Part shown: positions 8,404-17,011 of the stretch, piece by piece
Layout of the letters: the number at the start of each line of letters is the position of its first letter
How positions within the stretch are numbered: the stretch's first letter is position 1
Assembly (NCBI GenBank): GCA_002450155.1
Contig: DJYO01000021.1
Coordinates: 4,832-68,831 of the forward strand
Length of the DNA: 64,000 nucleotides
Origin: Mageeibacillus sp. UBA6976
GTDB lineage: Bacteria; Bacillota; Clostridia; Saccharofermentanales; Saccharofermentanaceae
Direction: 5' to 3'
The notes under the pieces: generated by a model
Told to the model about the DNA's origin: nothing
What the model saw: the letters and a program-made list of their open reading frames with translations, nothing else
The model's database searches: none
Program-made: the position numbers and the translations under genes

Positions 8404-9225
8404 ATGGAATACCGTTATATTCTTGCATCAGATATGGACTTTACTCTCCTTATGCCCGGAGAGGATATCAGCGAAGAGAACAGCCGCGCCATAAGAGCTC
8501 TTATGGATAACAAAGTGGCATTTACGATCGCGACGGGAAGATCTTCTTTTCTCGTAGGTAAATTTGCCGAAAGATTAGGGCTCGATGTCCCCCTTATAAC
8601 CGGCAACGGCGGCGCTCTCTTTGACAGCAGGACCAGAGAGGACATCTACTCGGCAGATTTCCCCGAAGATAAGCTGAGGCAGGTCCTTGGCAAGGTATTG
8701 AAAGGCAATGTCAATGCAGCCCTTTATTCCACTACCGGCATATATTTTACTCCGGAATCCACAAGGAGATTCTTCTGCGAGGACTATAACAGGGATGTTC
8801 CTGACAGCAAGAAGGCTCCCCTCTTTGACATAGACAGGGATTTTCTTAAGCAGGATAAGATCCCCACGTTTAACAAGTTTCTTCTGATAGATCCTCCGGA
8901 AGATCTAGCTCTGGAATTAAGATCTGACCCGGATCTAAGCATAGTATCCTCCGGCCCTTCTTTCTACGACATAATGGCAAAGGGCGTATCCAAGGGGGGC
9001 GCCCTGATGAGGCTCTGCGATATCCTTAATATCCCCCGAGAAAACAGCTTTGCCATAGGCGATTCGGAGAATGACATCTCCATGCTTGATATGGCAGGCA
9101 ACGGGATAGCAATGGCAAATGCCGACGACATAACAAAGAAAAGCGCGTCGTATATAACGGCGCGCTGTGAAGAATTCGGTTTTGCCAAAGCAGTCTACGA
9201 ATATATCCTGCCCATGGTTACTTGA
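8404..9225 (+). CDS. HAD-IIB (Cof-type) sugar-phosphatase-like hydrolase
   Basis: Probable phosphatase of the Cof subfamily, acting on sugar phosphates or similar small substrates. Motif I is DMDFT at residues 10-14 (nucleophile Asp10 and acid Asp12; the usual Gly is Phe), motif II is in TIATGRSS (about 40-46), and the C-terminal GDSENDISML (about 219-228) is motif IV, preceded by the conserved Lys in SKGGAL. The C2-type cap spans roughly residues 85-190. Length (273) is normal. The start has only a weak purine stretch upstream (AAGGAAAAGAAG). It converges on pgcA with an 8-base overlap of the two 3' ends, so antisense interaction is possible. Confidence 0.88.
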   Translation: MEYRYILASDMDFTLLMPGEDISEENSRAIRALMDNKVAFTIATGRSSFLVGKFAERLGLDVPLITGNGGALFDSRTREDIYSADFPEDKLRQVLGKVLKGNVNAALYSTTGIYFTPESTRRFFCEDYNRDVPDSKKAPLFDIDRDFLKQDKIPTFNKFLLIDPPEDLALELRSDPDLSIVSSGPSFYDIMAKGVSKGGALMRLCDILNIPRENSFAIGDSENDISMLDMAGNGIAMANADDITKKSASYITARCEEFGFAKAVYEYILPMVT

Positions 9226-11005
9226 GCTTTGCTTCGATGTAACCTGTAACCTCGCTCTTTATAGAAGCAAGTCTTGAGACAGCTTCATCCTTATCCTGAG
9301 CATATGTACCAAAGTAGATCTTGAGCTTGGGCTCTGTGCCGGAAGGTCTTGCGCATGCCCAGTCGATGCCCTTGTCTCCGCCTAACTCGTAGAGGATAAC
9401 ATTGGACTCGGGAAGAGTTATCTCGGACTTAGATACTCCGTCTTCGGTAAAGTCGTATCTTGTTCCTGTCTTGTAGTCTCTTACGGCTAATACCGGGATA
9501 TTTCCAAGAAGCTTTGCAGCCTCGCCTGAGTTCTTGCAGGATTCGAGCTCAGCTCTTAACTCCTTCATGGCATTCTGTATCTTCTCGATGCCTTCCTTGC
9601 CTTCCAATGTCTTGCTTACTGTCTCTTCAACACCGAAGCCGTACTTCTCGTATAAATGATCCAATCTGTCGACTAAGGTCTCGCCCTTCTCGAAGGAAGC
9701 AGCAGCCATATTGCAGATGAGCATGGCAGCAACTACAGCGTCCTTGTCTCTAACGTCAAGACCTGATAAGTAGCCGTAGCTTTCCTCAAAGCCGAACTGG
9801 AAGTGCTTGTCTCCAAACTCGTCAAAGATCTTGATCTTCTCACCGATGAACTTAAATCCTGTGAGGACTTCCATAAGCTCTACTCCGTAGTGAGCTGCGA
9901 TCTTACCTGCAAGCTTGGTGGATACGATGGTGGTAACTGCGAAGGAATTATCAGGAAGATTTCCTGCTTCAGACTTTGCATCGAGGATGTAATCCAGGAG
10001 CATGAGACCCATCTGATTACCTGTAAAGCACTTGTACTTACCATCAGCAGTCTTGGCGGCAACACCGATCCTGTCTGAATCAGGGTCTGTGCCGAATACG
10101 AGAGAAGCATCTGTCTTCTTAGCCAATTCTATAGCCATGGAGAGTGCATCCGGATCCTCAGGATTGGGGAGCTTTACCGTAGGGAATGCTCCGTCAGGAA
10201 GCTCCTGTTCAGGAACGATGTGGATGTTTGTGAATCCGACTCTTTTAAGGATCCTTCTTACAGGCTTGTTGCCTGAACCATGAAGAGGAGTGTAGACGAT
10301 GCTCATGTCCTTTTGCTTGTCGATGGCATTCTGATCTACGACGAGACCTGCCAGCATCTCTGTATATGCCTTGTCGATCTCTTCGCCGAAGAGCTTGACC
10401 AGGCCCTTGTCCTTAGCCTCTTCCAAAGACATCTTCTTGATGTCTCTTATGTCTGTTATATCTTCGATCGCATGGAGGATAACATCAGCTGCTTCAGGAG
10501 GTACCTGACCGCCGTCCTCGCCATATACCTTATAGCCGTTGTACTTGGAAGGGTTGTGGGATGCGGTGATCATGACACCGGCAAAAGCCTTGAAGTATCT
10601 TACTGAGTAAGAGCATACAGGTACCGGACGGAGCTCATCTGACAGAAGGCTGGGGATACCATATGCGGCAAGTGTCGTTGCTGTTATCTCGGCAAACTCC
10701 GGCGAATAATGTCTTGAATCGTAGGAGATAACGACTCCGCGCCTAACAGCCTCTTCGCCGCTGCTCAAAATAAACTGGGCAAGTCCTGCAGAAGCCTTGG
10801 CAACAGTATAGATATTCATCCTGTTTGTACCGGCACCTAATACTCCTCTGAATCCTGCCGTACCGAATTCCAGGTTCTTGTAGAATCTGTCTTCGATCTC
10901 CTTGTCATTACCCTCTAATCCCTTAAGCTCAGCTCTTGTATCCTCGTCGAAAAAAGGATCCGTAAGCCAGAACTTATACTCATCCATATAGCTCATGGAA
11001 GCCAC
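9218..11005 (-). CDS. pgcA: Phospho-sugar mutase (alpha-phosphoglucomutase type)
   Basis: Interconverts glucose-1-phosphate and glucose-6-phosphate (possibly mannose phosphates too), feeding UDP-glucose and cell-surface polymers. The 595-residue length matches the bacillar PgcA class rather than the shorter GlmM. Seen in order: the phosphoserine loop TASHNPSKYNGYKVYG (about 142-157), the metal-binding DPDSDRIG (about 301-308), the sugar-binding GFEESYGYL (about 397-405) and the phosphate-binding RPSGTEPK near residue 555. GGAGGT precedes ATG 11005. It is downstream of the yfhO-like gene on the same strand with a 49-base gap, so the two may be co-transcribed, which suits glycosyl-donor supply. 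Confidence 0.93.
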   Translation of the reverse strand: MASMSYMDEYKFWLTDPFFDEDTRAELKGLEGNDKEIEDRFYKNLEFGTAGFRGVLGAGTNRMNIYTVAKASAGLAQFILSSGEEAVRRGVVISYDSRHYSPEFAEITATTLAAYGIPSLLSDELRPVPVCSYSVRYFKAFAGVMITASHNPSKYNGYKVYGEDGGQVPPEAADVILHAIEDITDIRDIKKMSLEEAKDKGLVKLFGEEIDKAYTEMLAGLVVDQNAIDKQKDMSIVYTPLHGSGNKPVRRILKRVGFTNIHIVPEQELPDGAFPTVKLPNPEDPDALSMAIELAKKTDASLVFGTDPDSDRIGVAAKTADGKYKCFTGNQMGLMLLDYILDAKSEAGNLPDNSFAVTTIVSTKLAGKIAAHYGVELMEVLTGFKFIGEKIKIFDEFGDKHFQFGFEESYGYLSGLDVRDKDAVVAAMLICNMAAASFEKGETLVDRLDHLYEKYGFGVEETVSKTLEGKEGIEKIQNAMKELRAELESCKNSGEAAKLLGNIPVLAVRDYKTGTRYDFTEDGVSKSEITLPESNVILYELGGDKGIDWACARPSGTEPKLKIYFGTYAQDKDEAVSRLASIKSEVTGYIEAKLK

Positions 11006-11054
11006 CTCCGTAAAATTTATCGCATAAATAATATATCAATTATCCTGCCGTGTC

Positions 11055-13925
11055 TTATATTTTCGAGTGCTTTTTATCAACAAAAGCGAATACGGCAAGG
11101 GAAACGAGCCCCAAAACCGTTACTATAAGCCCGGCCTTAAGGCCCGGTGCTTCAAATACCAATTCAGCGCTGTGACTGCCTGAAGGACAATCAAAGGCGA
11201 TGAAAGCCTCCTGATAGACCGAATAATCACAGGGCTCTCCGTCGATGTAGAGCGTCCATCCCTCTTCTGCAGGGATCGTGGTTATAACGGTCTCGTTATC
11301 TGCAATATTATCTATATCAAATCTTACCAGGCCGTCCTCAAAGTCTGTGACCTTTACCTTGGAGGTATCCACACCTGCAAACTGACTTGCAAAGATGTCC
11401 TGATCAAATACTGCAAAATTGATGTCAAGATACCTCCAGACCTCAGAATCAGACATGATGGTCACCTTGACATTCTCCCCCTCTGCAAAGGAGCCTATGC
11501 GGTATATCCTTGAATAGTAGGTATCCTCAGAGCCTGAACCTATCAGGATGCCGTTGACATAGACAGAAGTAGCACTCATCACTCTCGGGCAGGAGATATT
11601 GAGGTAGAGCTCCTTATCAGTCCGGGATATGAAGCTATACTCGAGCACGATGGGGGTGTTCTTATTGGCCTGATTTATAACTGTGGCATTATCAGCTGCC
11701 TTGGCACCAACCGTGGCCTCAAGTCCCAGAGGATCAGATACGGCAACAGAGATATCAGCGCCCTCCTGCTCTTCTTCAAGCCTTCTCTCGTATTCAAGAC
11801 CTGTCACATAATCGCTCTTATCGAAGATAAAGCCTCCTATGAGATTGGGGCTACCGACCATGCTGTCAGCAGGGACAAAGAAATCCTCTGTGAAAGATCC
11901 GGGGAACATGGACTTGTACCAGTCATTTTGAAGGGCGAAATAATCCTTATCTGATGTAGCCTTCTCAAGCCTGTAGAAATCAAAATCCAATGCGCCCTTA
12001 TCTGCAGCAAAACCTAAGGGGAGAACATCAGGATTTGAATAGTATTCCAGATGGGATCCCGGAGTTACGGGACCTTTGGGCTCGCCCAGTGAGTAGCTCT
12101 TCCTACTTGCAACGGTACCTACAGAGAAGAAACAGTCAGCTGCAGGATCAGCAAAAGTATAGTAAGTTACAAAGTAATTGTAGTTAGTAGCATAGCCCAG
12201 CTGCTTTAAGAATCTGTGCATCAGTTTATTGGAATTTGAATTGAAGAATCCGACGCCGCTGTAATTGCCGTACATGGTAAGGCCTGAATCAGCGTAGTAT
12301 TCGTTATTGTAGTTCTCAAGTTCCTCCACCTCGGTCCTGTATGCATTGAGCTCAAGATCGTTTGCAGCAGCAAGATCGCCATAAAGCTCGATCTCTTCGA
12401 TGGAAGAAGCAAACTCTTCGGTATCGCCGTTAAAGTTTGTATAAGTCTCTATCCCTGCTGTGAGCATCGGTCCTGCAAAGACCAGCTCAAATACGGTTGC
12501 CGCAGCAAGAAGGGGCGATATCATCTGGGGCATATCCTCAAGCTGCTTGGGCCAGGACTGCCTGGTATAAAGGAGCAGGATACCGAAGTTTACAAGGATC
12601 AGGACCAGGTTATAGATGAATATCTTATCCTCTGTCTTGTAAGCACCTATGGTATGGGATATAAACAGCATCGCAAGCATGACTCCGCAGGCGATCGCCA
12701 TATCCCGCGGCCTTATCTGCCTTATCTTCTCCAGCACCTTGAGTGCTATTACCAGGAAGAATGGCAGGAATACAAAGGCGTGTCTGTGCCAGAACCAGTT
12801 AGGATCGTCGAAGACCTGCCAGATCTTGTCGAACCAGTAGATAGCTGTCGATATATATACTCCCGCAAGGCAGGCTATGTATATCTTTTTGTCTCTGCCC
12901 TTAAACAGCGGGGATACAAGGTAGATCAGGATCAGCATTGTGATGAGCAGGCTAAGGAAGATAAAGGGCTTATTGGCAGGCATTACCTTGCCAAACTCAC
13001 CGGGATCTCCCAGAAGGAGCATATCCATAAGGTCCAAAGGTGTATAGAGGACCAGCGCATGAGTGCCGGAAGGGATGGTCTTATCTGCATTCCTTATGGT
13101 ATCAAGTCCTACAGGGATAATGAGGACTGCCACGCTCATGGCGCTCATTGCTGCAATGGCAATAAATCTCAATATCTTGGACAGAGCTTCCTTGAGCTTA
13201 TATCTCATGGCAAAGAGCCTTACCAGGAGATATACAAAACTGAAAGCGCCTGCCATATAGGCAATATAGTAATTAGACCAGAAAAGTACAAGGAGAGTAA
13301 ATACTATGCCCTTATACCTGCCGGTCTTAATGAACTTCTCTGCAAAATATAAAAGCAGCGGGAGCAGATAGTATCCGTCGAGCCACATGATGTGGAAGGC
13401 AAAAGCCTGGGAGTAGAGGGAAAATGCGTAAACAAGACCCAGAAGCACCGGCCACTTTGTCTTCTTGTCCTCTGTTCTTGAAGAAAGAAACAGACACATA
13501 AATGAAGCTGACAAAGTAAGCTTAAGGGTTATTATCACGACCACGAGAGTATCTATCTGCGAAGGCTTAAATAGCAAAGTCAGTATATTAAAGGGGCTTG
13601 CCAGATAGTAACCGTAGCTTCCTGCGAAATTCTTGCCGAGGCCGAGACAGAAGGAATAGGACAAAAGCCTTACAATGTCTTTCGGAGAAGAATGGAATAT
13701 CTCAAGAAGCTTATTCCTAAGGAGAATAAGGAAGGGAGCATACTGCCCGGACAGGTCACTTATCAGGACTGAATAGTTGCCAAAAGGAGGCTTGCGGCAG
13801 ATCAGTGTAACTATGGCATAGAGCACTAAAGCAAGGCCAAAAGTTATGATGGGTCTGTTATCGATCTTTAAAGAAGGTGGTGATTTCTTCTTAGCTCCGC
13901 CGTCAAGTGATTTGAGTTCCTTCAT
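11055..13925 (-). CDS. YfhO-type polytopic membrane glycosyltransferase-like protein
   Basis: Large (956 residues) integral membrane protein of the YfhO family. About a dozen hydrophobic segments fill residues 30-480 (the first is ITFGLALVLYAIVTLIC); an extracytoplasmic domain of roughly 430 residues follows, and one final segment (GLIVTVLGLVSLAVFAFV) precedes a basic tail. The early loop has LISDLSGQY and a Pro-Phe-Gly-Asn motif typical of the family. In Bacillus, YfhO works with CsbB in adding GlcNAc to lipoteichoic acid. Here a CsbB/GtrB-like gene lies divergently 102 bases away, so a matching role in decorating a surface polymer with undecaprenyl-phosphate-linked sugar is a reasonable inference. 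The polymer and the sugar are unknown. Confidence 0.82.
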   Translation of the reverse strand: MKELKSLDGGAKKKSPPSLKIDNRPIITFGLALVLYAIVTLICRKPPFGNYSVLISDLSGQYAPFLILLRNKLLEIFHSSPKDIVRLLSYSFCLGLGKNFAGSYGYYLASPFNILTLLFKPSQIDTLVVVIITLKLTLSASFMCLFLSSRTEDKKTKWPVLLGLVYAFSLYSQAFAFHIMWLDGYYLLPLLLYFAEKFIKTGRYKGIVFTLLVLFWSNYYIAYMAGAFSFVYLLVRLFAMRYKLKEALSKILRFIAIAAMSAMSVAVLIIPVGLDTIRNADKTIPSGTHALVLYTPLDLMDMLLLGDPGEFGKVMPANKPFIFLSLLITMLILIYLVSPLFKGRDKKIYIACLAGVYISTAIYWFDKIWQVFDDPNWFWHRHAFVFLPFFLVIALKVLEKIRQIRPRDMAIACGVMLAMLFISHTIGAYKTEDKIFIYNLVLILVNFGILLLYTRQSWPKQLEDMPQMISPLLAAATVFELVFAGPMLTAGIETYTNFNGDTEEFASSIEEIELYGDLAAANDLELNAYRTEVEELENYNNEYYADSGLTMYGNYSGVGFFNSNSNKLMHRFLKQLGYATNYNYFVTYYTFADPAADCFFSVGTVASRKSYSLGEPKGPVTPGSHLEYYSNPDVLPLGFAADKGALDFDFYRLEKATSDKDYFALQNDWYKSMFPGSFTEDFFVPADSMVGSPNLIGGFIFDKSDYVTGLEYERRLEEEQEGADISVAVSDPLGLEATVGAKAADNATVINQANKNTPIVLEYSFISRTDKELYLNISCPRVMSATSVYVNGILIGSGSEDTYYSRIYRIGSFAEGENVKVTIMSDSEVWRYLDINFAVFDQDIFASQFAGVDTSKVKVTDFEDGLVRFDIDNIADNETVITTIPAEEGWTLYIDGEPCDYSVYQEAFIAFDCPSGSHSAELVFEAPGLKAGLIVTVLGLVSLAVFAFVDKKHSKI

Positions 13926-13983
13926 CTAACTAAAGCCGCCTTCCACAGTTGATCAAAAAGTATCAATTTAATGATTTTTTGAT

Positions 13984-13989
13984 TATAAT
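13984..13989 (+). promoter_or_regulatory. -10 element for the glycosyltransferase gene
   Basis: TATAAT within TTTTTTGATTATAATAC, 39 bases 5' of the ATG at 14028. A convincing -35 is not seen. The AGGAGG ribosome binding site is at 14016-14021. Confidence 0.5.
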
Positions 13990-14027
13990 ACATTTTATTA
14001 AACCGTTTCAATGCAGGAGGCTCTCGA

Positions 14028-14969
14028 ATGCTTATAAGTCTTGTTGTTCCATGCTATAACGAAGAAGAAGCCCTTCCTGTTCTCTACGCTGCCCTTAAGG
14101 ATGTAAGATCGCAGGTTACTGATCATTCCTTTGAATTTGTCTTCGTGAACGACGGCAGCAGAGATAAGACCAAAGACGTGATCAAGAGCCTCGCAGCAGA
14201 AGACCCGGATGTCAGATATCTGATGTTCTCACGCAACTTCGGCAAGGAAGCTGCCATGTATGCAGGCCTCGAGAAAGCAAAGGGTGATTGTATCGCGATC
14301 CTGGATGCGGATATGCAGGACCCGCCTTCACTTATCCCCCAGATGATAAAAGACATCGAGACCGGCAGCTGGGACATAGTCGCAGCCAGAAGAGTTACCC
14401 GCAAGGGCGAGCCCAAGATAAGGAGCTTTTTCGCAAGGAAGTTCTACCGGATAATCAACAAGATGTGCGATGTTGAAATAGCAGACGGCGCCAGGGACTT
14501 CAGGCTTATGACAAGACCCGTTGTGGATGCCATACTAAGCGTATCCGAGAGGCAGCGCTTTTCGAAGGGTATATTTGCCTGGGTAGGCTTCAGGACCAAG
14601 TGGGTCGAACATGAGAATGTTGAGAGGGCTGCAGGCGAAAGCAAATGGAGCTTCTGGTCTTTGTTCAGATATGCGATAGACGGCATCGTCTCATTTACCA
14701 CGGCCCCTTTGAGAATATCGATCTATCTTGGCATCGGATTCGCCTGTCTTGGTTTTGCATACCTGCTGTATTACGTAATAAGGGCGATAATCCTGCAGAT
14801 CTACAATACCGTTCCGGGTTATCCGTCACTCCTGTCATTTATACTCTTTATCGGAGGTCTGATCCTGATGTGCCTCGGAATAATCGGCGAGTATATAGGC
14901 AAGATCTATATCGAATCCAAGCGCCGCCCTATCTATATTGCCTCCGAAGAGAGCAAGGACGAGGATTAA
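14028..14969 (+). CDS. GT2 glycosyltransferase, CsbB/GtrB type
   Basis: Predicted to load a sugar from a nucleotide donor onto undecaprenyl phosphate at the inner face of the membrane. The 313 residues contain a GT-A catalytic domain: VVPCYNEEEALP near the start, VNDGSRDKT (about 40-48), the metal-binding DADMQDPP (about 93-100), and SERQRFSKGIFAWVG. Two C-terminal transmembrane segments follow (about 229-255 and 265-292), the DpgS/GtrB/CsbB arrangement. Its divergent neighbour is a YfhO-like transferase, the same pairing as csbB-yfhO in Bacillus. The 3' end overlaps the convergent membrane-protein gene by 4 bases. Confidence 0.92.
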   Translation: MLISLVVPCYNEEEALPVLYAALKDVRSQVTDHSFEFVFVNDGSRDKTKDVIKSLAAEDPDVRYLMFSRNFGKEAAMYAGLEKAKGDCIAILDADMQDPPSLIPQMIKDIETGSWDIVAARRVTRKGEPKIRSFFARKFYRIINKMCDVEIADGARDFRLMTRPVVDAILSVSERQRFSKGIFAWVGFRTKWVEHENVERAAGESKWSFWSLFRYAIDGIVSFTTAPLRISIYLGIGFACLGFAYLLYYVIRAIILQIYNTVPGYPSLLSFILFIGGLILMCLGIIGEYIGKIYIESKRRPIYIASEESKDED

Positions 14970-16546
14970 TCCTTGGCAAGATACCTGAAAAAGAAGGTCT
15001 TGCCATAGTCATCTATATAAAACTGCTCCTTGATCACCTCAGCATATTCTGCCTGGTTGATATTGCCGAATGAGCCTATGTTCTCGGCATTACTCACGTC
15101 GCCTGTAAGCTGGGATCCGAAGATGACAAACATATTCTCCAGCGCAGGAAACATCATGAGCACAACAGCAAGGCAGATGCCGGTTAGCCTCAGCCTGATG
15201 CCTCGCCCTTTTGGTATATCCCTTATCTCAAATATTTCCGTAAGCTTTGCAGCAAGATATATCTGCAGTACAAAAAGCGCCGGCATGGAGCCTCGCATGG
15301 TAAGGTCGTTCATCTCGGATATCCTGTAGAAAGGCAATATCAGAAGGGTTATTACCGCTGCGATAAATACAGGGTCCTTCTTATGCTCTTTGCCAAGGAT
15401 CAGGACAAAAGCTCCTATCTCCACCAAGATAAATATCAGATAGCAAGGGATAAACCACAGAGGTTCCTCGTAAAAAGAGATGGTAAAGCCCCTGTATTCC
15501 ACGGCTCCGGAATTTGCCATATAAAAACTGCCGAACACTGTAAGAAGGGCTATTACTGACAGGATATTTACAGGCGATAGTACGTTCTTTACTATATGCT
15601 TGCCTCTGCCGCATCCGGTATCCTTATCAAGGAGCCTGGCAATAGCTACCGGTATCATACCTATTACTGCCCAGGGTGAATATGCAAAGAGCACTCCGGC
15701 AGTAAGAGCCATGGATCTGGTATTCTTCTGCATCAGGATCAGAGTCATCACCAGGAAACAGGGCACCACCTGGTTAAACACATTGCAGTACTCGGTAAAA
15801 TTGGCGATATAGCTGATACATGGGACATATCCTTCAAGCCAGAGCCAGGCCTCGTAGTGAGTTACGGCATAGAAAGCATCCGGGAGAGCGTCAAGCCCTG
15901 CAAAGAATACATAGACAAAGGGTATTGCAAAAGATGCCCGTTTGGTAAAATACGTCATTCCGACAAGGGTAAGAGCCATTCCCAGAGCATTCCATATAAG
16001 AAGGAAGATATTTGCAGCCCCAAGGCCCAAAAGCTTTCCAACCACTGCAGCCGGGAGGAAATAGGCAAAGTAATAGCAGAAAGCGACTTTGCCTCCGTCA
16101 AATCCCAGGATCTGCCTTACTTCAGGATTTGTCTGAGTGGAATAATCATATATGACAGGCCATTTATAATCTATGAGGTCTCTTAAGATCGCTCTCCTGT
16201 AAGGGTGATCCTGAAGCGTAAAGATAAACTCCCCTACTCCGGTTATAAATGAGATAAGGAGCGCTATTACAGCAAAGGCAATAAGGTATTTATAGGGGAT
16301 CTTGATATAAGTTTTGCAAGAAAGCTTCTCTCCCGCAATACCTCTGCCGCAGTCTAAAACAGCTACTACAGTAAGTCCTGCAAATATAACGCTTACCGGG
16401 ATAGCTGCCCCGGGTCTTAAGTAGCCTATGGTAAAGATCAGGACCGGGATCATGAGATAGATCATGGAGATCATGTAGAAAGTATCTGAAGAGATCTTAA
16501 ATCCTTCAGAGGCAGATGACTTGCTTATGTCAGTAACTTCCCTCAA
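14966..16546 (-). CDS. Polytopic membrane protein of unknown function (GT-C-like?)
   Basis: A 526-residue hydrophobic protein with about 11-13 predicted membrane segments, the first near residues 24-42. An acidic/aromatic loop after the third segment contains HPYRRAILRDLIDYKWPVIY. A loop of this type after the first few segments, and the overall size, resemble GT-C glycosyltransferases and related membrane enzymes, but I see no motif that identifies a family. Its position beside the CsbB/YfhO pair suggests a role in surface glycan synthesis, which is inference only. A TATAAT on the minus strand at 16586-16581, just outside the mobile-element hairpin, is a plausible -10. Confidence 0.6.
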   Translation of the reverse strand: MREVTDISKSSASEGFKISSDTFYMISMIYLMIPVLIFTIGYLRPGAAIPVSVIFAGLTVVAVLDCGRGIAGEKLSCKTYIKIPYKYLIAFAVIALLISFITGVGEFIFTLQDHPYRRAILRDLIDYKWPVIYDYSTQTNPEVRQILGFDGGKVAFCYYFAYFLPAAVVGKLLGLGAANIFLLIWNALGMALTLVGMTYFTKRASFAIPFVYVFFAGLDALPDAFYAVTHYEAWLWLEGYVPCISYIANFTEYCNVFNQVVPCFLVMTLILMQKNTRSMALTAGVLFAYSPWAVIGMIPVAIARLLDKDTGCGRGKHIVKNVLSPVNILSVIALLTVFGSFYMANSGAVEYRGFTISFYEEPLWFIPCYLIFILVEIGAFVLILGKEHKKDPVFIAAVITLLILPFYRISEMNDLTMRGSMPALFVLQIYLAAKLTEIFEIRDIPKGRGIRLRLTGICLAVVLMMFPALENMFVIFGSQLTGDVSNAENIGSFGNINQAEYAEVIKEQFYIDDYGKTFFFRYLAKD

Positions 16547-16697
16547 TTATTGCACCTGATTTATCTAAAAATATAAAACAATTATAACCCATGCGGGCGA
16601 TAAAACCCACGGTTTTAACCGTGAGGATGATAGCCCGCTCTTTAATCTCTGTAGATAATATATTAACTAGCATCTGCTAATATGTTACTATTCATCT

Positions 16698-16820
16698 ATG
16701 AAGAATGAATATAAACATACAAAGACAACAGTGTCCTCGATATCGCAAAAAAATATTTAATATCCAAGGCGTTGAGAATAGATTCAAAGAACTAACCATT
16801 GCTGAGTGCAATAAAGGGGC
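16698..16820 (+). pseudogene. tnpA (IS200-type Y1 transposase) remnant
   Basis: The ATG at 16698 opens a frame MKNEYKHTKTTVS that matches the usual start of IS200-family TnpA. After a frameshifting deletion (about 28 bases are missing relative to the family) the next frame reads CPRYRKKIFNIQGVENRFKE, also a TnpA hallmark. Coding sequence then stops at a second deletion that joins directly to the last bases of tnpB (LLKGLSVA-stop reduced to KGLSV). The HUH histidines and the catalytic tyrosine are absent, so no active transposase can be made. Confidence 0.75.
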
Positions 16821-16959
16821 TGTCAGTAGCCTGAATACCGACAAATACCGTAGGGCATACGGAAATTTACGCTTGTGGAGACCGTGTAAAACTAAAGCTT
16901 TTGTAGCAATGTAGTGGTCGCTGAAACAAGAATCCAACGACTTTAGTGTGGAGTGTCAA
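16812..16959 (+). ncRNA. Retained tnpB 3'-end segment, candidate omegaRNA scaffold
   Basis: The region just 3' of tnpB in IS605-type elements encodes the omegaRNA (reRNA) that guides TnpB. Here 123 nt of it are kept without a single change although the protein genes are deleted. The terminal hairpin is damaged: where the other copy has an 11-bp perfect repeat, this copy reads CCAACGACTTTAGTGTGG. If transcribed, the guide after the TCAA end would be AACCTACAAAAAGGTATACT, from the pepC leader. Expression and function are inference. Confidence 0.45.
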
Positions 16960-17011
16960 AACCTACAAAAAGGTATACTTGAAACAAAATAATCTATCGG
17001 AGGTGCATTAT

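Larger units (their letters stand above)
16582..16960 (+). mobile_element. Internally deleted IS200/IS605-type element (mini-element)
   Basis: This 379-bp segment fills most of the 465-bp gap between the membrane protein and pepC. The left part has an imperfect palindrome (16593-16638: outer GCGGGC/GCCCGC arms, inner CCCACGGTT/AACCGTGAGG), the kind of subterminal hairpin used by single-strand Y1 transposases. Next comes a broken tnpA 5' end (16698-16811). The right part is the last bases of tnpB and its 3' flank, identical over 123 nt (16812-16934) to 63812-63690 at the window's end. The right end reads GGAGTGTCAA|A, shared with the other copy; a terminal TCAA matches the IS608-type cleavage rule. 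Nearly all of both transposase genes is gone, so the element could only move in trans. The exact left boundary is uncertain. Confidence 0.8.

Noticed and set aside
16705..16914. A 69-residue plus-strand protein in the mini-element
   Set aside because: It is an accidental frame joining a tnpA remnant, tnpB's last codons and the RNA region; the pieces are out of their original contexts.
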